Assembly: GCA_023653785.1 (NCBI GenBank)
Contig: JAMKCH010010186.1
Coordinates: forward strand, 1-64,000
Direction: 5' to 3'
From: Ophioderma brevispina
Taxonomy: Eukaryota; Echinodermata; Ophiuroidea; Amphilepidida; Ophiodermatidae
DNA: 64,000 bases
Shown: positions 58,700-64,000 of the stretch, piece after piece
How the letters are laid out: each line of letters opens with the position of its first letter
Numbering within the stretch: the stretch's first letter is position 1
Made by a program: the position numbers and the translations under genes
The notes under the pieces: generated by a model
Databases searched by the model: none
Seen by the model: the letters and a program-made list of their open reading frames with translations, nothing else
What the model was told of the DNA's origin: nothing

Positions 58700-59250
58700 C
58701 CATGATGTTTTCACAAAGTACATTCAAAAAATTATCAAAAAAAAATGTTTGCATTTTTTCGGCTGCCATTTGGGCTATTGGCGACATTTTCAAATCGCGC
58801 CTTTCATAATAACTTTGCCTATATATCGGCCTTTGAAGCTCGTAGGAGCATACTTCTGGTGTCTTACCCATTTTTTGGGGGGTAAAGGAATGCCATATTG
58901 GTGTTGGTTTATTAGTGCGATGTCTTCATTCACTACAAATCAAGGATGGCCCGCCAAAATACCAATAATAAGCTATATATAGGATCAAAAGCAGATATGA
59001 AGATGGCTTTGTCTATTACAAGATTTTTGAGGTCAAAGAATTCGATTTTGCGCAAGTCTAGTTACATGACTTTGCGTACACTTAGAATCCAAGAATGGCG
59101 CCCGAAATAAACCTCATTTTTAAAAATGGCTGCCTTTCGTATTAAATTACGCCATAATTCTGGTGTCTCTTACCCTGTTTGGGGTCAAGGAATCGCATTT
59201 GTGTTTGTTTAATAATTTCATGTCCAAATCCCCCTCTAAATCCCAGCTGC
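58700..59250 (+). repeat. Dispersed repeat, inverted partner of 62620-63200
   Basis: Shared blocks in inverse order: gttttcacaaagt..., tttgcattttttcggctgcc, gaagctcgtaggagcatact, ggtgtcttaccc, gatgtcttcattcactacaa, and gaattcgattttg. The two copies face each other across about 3.4 kb. Confidence 0.75.
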
Positions 59251-60619
59251 TGCCAAATGGCCACAAGTACATATAATGTTGTATTTCTAGCTTCAAAAAG
59301 ATGTATGACGGACAATCTTAAGTAAGGGGTTGCACTGTGTTCAAGTAATTACCCAGCAATATTTCAACATTGTACGGTGACTGAGTGGTATATTTGAGTA
59401 AAGATGACTGGGTAATAGGCCTGCTAATCCTGTTGGAGCACTACAGAGATGAAGCCATAACCATTGTGTGACATTTAAATAGGCGTTGTGATAGGGGCCG
59501 TTTGTCCTTATATTTATAAAATACTCGGATATAGAGGATTATCGATTTGTTGAATCTAGTAATGAGCACAGGAACGCGTATGTGAGATGAGGTTCAGACA
59601 GGGGTGTCACGATGTTTCAATATAGGCCTATATCACGACTTTATTAAATATAACGTTAAGATGTTGCTGGCCATTGTGAAAGGTCATTGTTCCAATTGTA
59701 TTGAATGAAATAAAAACAAATGGTGTTAACCTGTAACATTTTAAAAAATACTCACACATTTGTCGGATCGTTTCGACTCATCAAGTAGCACTTACTAGTC
59801 ACCACTATGAACGCAACCCTTCGGCTTAAAAGAAGAAAACACGGCATTGGTACAAACAACATCACTTGAATGGCACTTAATGTTTAGATCCGTACAACAA
59901 TGAATGATATTCCCTGCAGGGAAACTATTTTCTACCAAAACTGCATCATAAGAAACCACAGGAAACAATAAATGTGAAGCGCAGCCCCGATTGTGGAGAC
60001 CGTACAAGTATCAATACCCTAACACCAAAATTAAATGTCCAACAAGAAAGCTTATCACAGCCAAGGGACATCACAGCCAAGTCCTCTAAAAGAAAGTCTC
60101 TGAATCTTACGAAATATACAACAACCAACTACAAACAAAACCCGCGCAACCCGAATACAATAAGACTTCTGTCTCAGGTACGCAGCACAAAGACTTCTGG
60201 CTTTGCTCGAAACTCCAATTACAAACAAAGAATTTGCCTATCCATATCACATGGGCACAAGCCTATTGTTCGCATTCTTATCATAAGCAATTGCAATGAA
60301 TGTTTTGAACAAATATCAAACGCCATCGCTTTCTATAGATTTCTAGAAGACATCATTCTTTAAAAACCTATAGAACATACATCAAAATCCTAAATCAGTA
60401 CACCCAAAACTTACAATTCGGCGGCAGGAAGAAATGTCAAAATGCTCTTTATGCTCACAGGTTCCCAAGATCTGGGGAAAGACATGGTGTGGAAATCTTA
60501 AGCTGTGAACGGATATATCTATCCCACGAGCTATTGACCAATATCACTCCTCTACCTACATGCTCGTTCAACGTCTCCGCTCAATCGGATCTAACCTGGA
60601 TAGGAACAAAACACCTCAC

Positions 60620-62060
60620 GCTAAGAACAAGTAGGTTTTCGGCCAGGCAATCAACAACAAGCCGTCAAGTACTAAACCTAACTCCAAAAACACATCGAAG
60701 ATGATTCAAGAAGGGTTGGGTACCGGAGTCATGTTCGTCAACCTATCAGCAGCTTAGACACTGTTAATCAAGATGCCTTACTGCATTAGGGATCTTGGAA
60801 CTCAACAAAGCCATCTGCTTGACGAGCTAATCAAGGATCGCTGCAAACAGGATGTTCTTTGTTCAGCTAAGAAGCCGTTGGCATAGGCTCAAGAGGGACT
60901 TAACCACAAAGGGTGTTTCCTATATCCTTTCCTGTTCAACGTTTATACAAATGACAACCAGGGTGCAGGAACCCGTCGTTTTATCTATGCAGATAATCTC
61001 GGAATCAGTGCACAAATGCATGACTGTAGAAGAAGACTCTCCTAAAGCTTTGGATGAAACCCACTTCTATTATGAGGGGGAAAACCCACCTACGTGGGGA
61101 ATCTATCCAAGACACACAAGATATTAATTTTAAGTCTTTAGTAAGTTTTGATAAACGGCTTTGGATTTAAAGAGAAGACAAAAGGTAAAGTATGTTCACG
61201 CAATAATATTCTTGAAAAAACTCACTGGCACAAGTGGTGCCCACATTTTCTAAGATCGATGGCACTTGACTTGTGCTACTGAGTACAGGAGTATGCCTGC
61301 CCTGCATGGGAAAGATCACTTCATGCCAAGAAAGCTTGACCAGCTTACATGCCTCTTGACGGTTACACGGATGTCTTCCCTAAAACATTAACAGAGAACC
61401 TGTACATTTAGCAGGAAATGCTCCAACAGAATCAGTCGAAGGGTAGGGAGCATGAAAGAACGTAGCTGCTAAGTATCTAATGTGAAGACCCATGTCGGCA
61501 GAGACCTCTGCGCATTAAATCCAGAGAAGCTGCTCTAAGGGTTTGAGAGCCGCATTGTGGAACGAAGGACTTGCTGTCAAACAAGTAAAGCCTATGTATG
61601 AACCGGAGAGCGCCTGCCACCTGAAGCTGACGCCTCATAGCCTGAATGGCGATGTCCAGTGGCGTAACCAGCGGGTGGCAGGGGGGGGCGAGAGCCCCCA
61701 AAACAAAAACACTTGCCCCCCCTTCCGCCCCCCAAATGAAACTGACCTTTGGTACAGTGTCTATGGAGGAAGGACCCAAATTTGCCCCCTCAAAAAAAGT
61801 CTTGGCACCCTTCAGCCCCCCCATTTGTAAAGGTCTGGTTACTCCCTGGCGATGTCCCAACATATAGAGAACCGGAATCGGCCGATAGGTTTTCCTGCAA
61901 AAATTGGGGCTATGATCAGGGAAGCCGATCAGGATACTGTGGGGTGTGGAACAACATCAAAGACATTGAATGAAAATCTTGGTCTGCCCACTGGTGGAGC
62001 AACCAGGCACAGACAAGGACCTTGCCAATCAACAAAACAGCACAGACTTTGTAGTTGTCT
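60620..62060 (+). pseudogene. Decayed jockey/CR1-like reverse transcriptase (LINE)
   Basis: Frame-shifted fragments align in order to a LINE RT. First comes RFSARQSTTSRQVLNLT, matching the usual F-R-P-G-R-S-T-T region. Then at about 60725 TGVMFVNLSAA, where the catalytic Asp of motif A is Asn. Next at about 60925 comes FLFNVYTND, followed by RRFIYADNLGISAQ, where the catalytic D-D is D-N. C-terminal motifs (DVPTYREPESADR) follow at 61850, interrupted by a MITE. Several stops and frameshifts; not functional. Upstream sequence from about 59970 with a 129-codon frame may belong to the same element, but I cannot show it. Confidence 0.75.
61657..61848. mobile_element. hAT-type MITE, 192 bp, perfect 8-bp target duplication
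   Basis: Termini are cagtggcgtaaccag and ctggttactccctg, inverted with small differences. Flanking 8-mers gcgatgtc at 61649-61656 and 61849-61856 are identical. It interrupts the C-terminal part of the LINE relic. Its G-runs and C-runs create short false open frames on both strands. Confidence 0.9.
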
Positions 62061-62619
62061 CTGGTTAGAGCATATTTCGAGGTTGAGTACATTGTTTGGA
62101 CTCGATAAGAGGAAGAATAAGCTTGTAAACCCAAAAATAAAGGCTCATTGTCTTTGGTTAATGGCATTATCCTAGGTTTAGGTTTGTTATCTTTGGGGTT
62201 GGCTTTGTAAACCCTCAATAACGTGCTTATACCTGGGTATACAGCTTTATATGGGTGTGTACTTTTGTGATATAGGGTTTAGGTTTGTAAAGCCAAGATA
62301 ACGCGCATTTTGTTGTTATCTGGGGTTTGAGTTATATGCTATACGAGATATAAAGGAGCCTTATCTTGGGGTTAACAAGCTAAACCCCCACATAGGAATT
62401 TTAAGCCCAAGATAGGTTTGGTATCCTAGTATTATGTCATTATCTAGTGATAAGGTGAAACTTGAGACATTATACTCCATAGATGTTAAACAAATAGATC
62501 AAAGTTGACTGCATGAATTCTGCCTGTGTGAAGAAAACCCTGAAACGTGCAACAACATCATACAAAGCTAAGCAAGACACAGCGATACAGCAAATTACAT
62601 ATGGTGGTGGCAATATACC
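62061..62619. repeat. Cryptically repetitive gttatctt/ggttta-rich stretch
   Basis: Loose recurrences of taggtttaggtttgttat, ttatctttggggtt and taaaccc over 62060-62440. No gene. Confidence 0.4.
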
Positions 62620-63200
62620 AGGGCTTAAGTGTGACCGCCATCTTGGATCGCAGAAATAAGATACATCTATCACTTTCATTTCTTACCCCAAAACCAAATT
62701 AAAAGACACTTAAAAAGTAATAGTTTTTAAGTTCTGCCTTCAGAAATTGAAAAGCTCAAATATAGGGAATATTGTGGACCAATACAATTAGGTAATTTCG
62801 GCAGCATCTTGGATTTCTAGTGTAAGCAAAGGCATGGACTTAGACGTGCACAAAATCGAATTCTTTGAAACTCAAACCCGATGTACACGAAACAGAAACC
62901 ATCTTCATATCGGCTTCTAAAGCCGAGATTTAGCTTATTTTGTGTTATGACGGACCATTTTGGCGGCCATCATGGATTTGTAGTGAATGAAGACATCACA
63001 CTTTAAGCCAAACATCAAATATGAATTCCTTGACCCTAAAACAGGGTATAGAAACCAGAATTATGCTCGTACGAGCTTCAGAGGATGAGATATAGGAAAA
63101 TTTAATTACGAAAGGCTGCCATTTTGAAAATGGGCGCCAAATACCAAGATGGCAGCCGCCGAAAAAATGCAAAAACATGTTTTTGATAACCTTCATGATT
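62620..63200 (-). repeat. Dispersed repeat, inverse copy of 58700-59250
   Basis: Contains caaaatcgaattcttt, ttgtagtgaatgaagacatc, gctcgtacgagcttc and ggcagccgccgaaaaaatgc, i.e. the reverse complement of the other copy with diverged spacers. Confidence 0.75.
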
Positions 63201-63619
63201 TAATCATTCCAAAAAAAACATGTTGCAAGATCTACCGAAATGCCCCACTCAAATTACACAAGTACATATCTATTAACAATATTTTTGTACTTGTTCTCTT
63301 TATTACAAAACAATCAATGTGCCCCCATTCACCATGACCAAACACCAACATGTCATCACCCCAAACATGGGAGTTTGTTATTTCAAGGGGACCATAGTTG
63401 GACAAAATTGACAGCTGTGATAAATTTTTTTTTTTTTGAACAAAAAATTCCAGTTGTGCAACACCCACTGATTCCATATTAAAGGTGCACAAAGGTTTGG
63501 GTGAGGAAATAATGGATCATACTTGACACAATGAAGAGTATAATCTTTGAAGAGATTTGCTTAAGCTAAACTTTTATGCTCTATATGTATGTATTGACAA
63601 TTTTGAGGGATATATTAGC

Positions 63620-63975
63620 TTAAAGGTGCAACGAGATATTGCACATAACTGGTTTGGTCCCTAAAAAATGTGAAAAATCTAATTTTGCACTAATGTAAAG
63701 CTTTCTATCAGAAATGTCCCCATGTGAAAGGATTAAGCAGAAAAATATTTCTTTGGTACAAAAATTATGCCAATTTCTAATTCGTATAGGAGCAAATACA
63801 AAATTCAGCAAATGTTTTACATTGAAATTAAGGAAATGAAAATCGCATTTTGTTTTCACTTTCAAGGCATTCTGTAACCAGACAAGGTAAGAAATATATT
63901 GGGGGTCTTATCTATATGAAATCACTACATATGACACAATATTGAGTGCTCCAAGATCTCTCGTTGCACCTTTAA
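63620..63975 (-). mobile_element. TTAA-flanked MITE, family copy D
   Basis: Begins ttaaaggtgcaacgagata and ends gatctctcgttgcacctttaa with TTAA on both sides. Interior blocks as in copies A-C. Confidence 0.85.
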
Positions 63976-64000
63976 TTATAGGGTCAAAATAACCCTATCA

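Noticed and set aside
59760..59800. Hammerhead-ribozyme-like core on the minus strand (ttgatgagtcgaaacg)
   Set aside because: The conserved cores are adjacent without a stem II, and the CUGAUGA box has a mismatch; not foldable as a hammerhead.
59974..60363. 129-codon frame as an independent host gene
   Set aside because: It lies just upstream of a dead LINE between two inverted repeats, has no recognisable domain, and may be part of that element.
61477..61973. Several frames of 73-128 codons on both strands
   Set aside because: They overlap the hAT MITE and decayed LINE; G/C-runs keep them open.

Overview
This is eukaryotic, intron-rich, AT-rich genomic DNA. The one convincing host gene is a KLHL12 orthologue (BTB-BACK-kelch adaptor of CUL3 ubiquitin ligases) on the + strand, spread over about 22 kb. 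Its exons are short, with consensus GT/AG borders and conserved phases. The protein resembles vertebrate KLHL12 closely, while the introns are packed with MITEs, tRNA-derived SINEs and non-LTR retrotransposon debris. Together this suggests a marine invertebrate animal, plausibly a non-vertebrate deuterostome such as an echinoderm or hemichordate. That placement is inference; nothing here names the species.

Layout. 1-7440: about 3.5 noisy copies of a ~2.06 kb macro-repeat, some carrying and some lacking a ~530 bp inverted-repeat element. 7440-18850: no gene recognised; MITEs, an RT fragment, a clean hAT-type MITE with a perfect 8-bp target duplication, and a 165-bp satellite just upstream of the first coding exon. 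18898-41155: the KLHL12 gene. Coding exon 1 (first part of the BTB domain) and nine-exon-pattern members 3 to 10 (rest of BTB/BACK, six kelch units, stop) are readable, but the expected exon 2 (second half of BTB, about 151 nt) is not visible. Intron 1 holds a broken LINE, a nuclear-receptor-motif tandem repeat and a 1.75 kb hAT-like insertion. Exon 3 and its downstream intron are tandemly duplicated with 7-bp microhomology. 41846-46240: a second, frame-broken copy of exons 7-10 and the 3' flank. 46.2-50.7 kb: dispersed repeats, a 66-bp-arm hairpin and an unassigned 91-codon frame. 50.8-52.7 kb: a 20-bp minisatellite that is open in all three forward frames. 52.7-64 kb: no gene recognised; tRNA-like SINE remnants, inverted repeat elements and a dead jockey/CR1-like RT with a hAT MITE inserted in it.

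Several segments (1-7440, about 24.5-27 kb, 41.85-45.45 kb) show dense single-base indels and homopolymer errors between repeat copies. They look like uncorrected long-read gap filling, so the duplications and the missing exon may partly be assembly artefacts. I found no operon, CRISPR array, rRNA or intact tRNA, and no convincing new multi-gene system. The most interesting features are structural.
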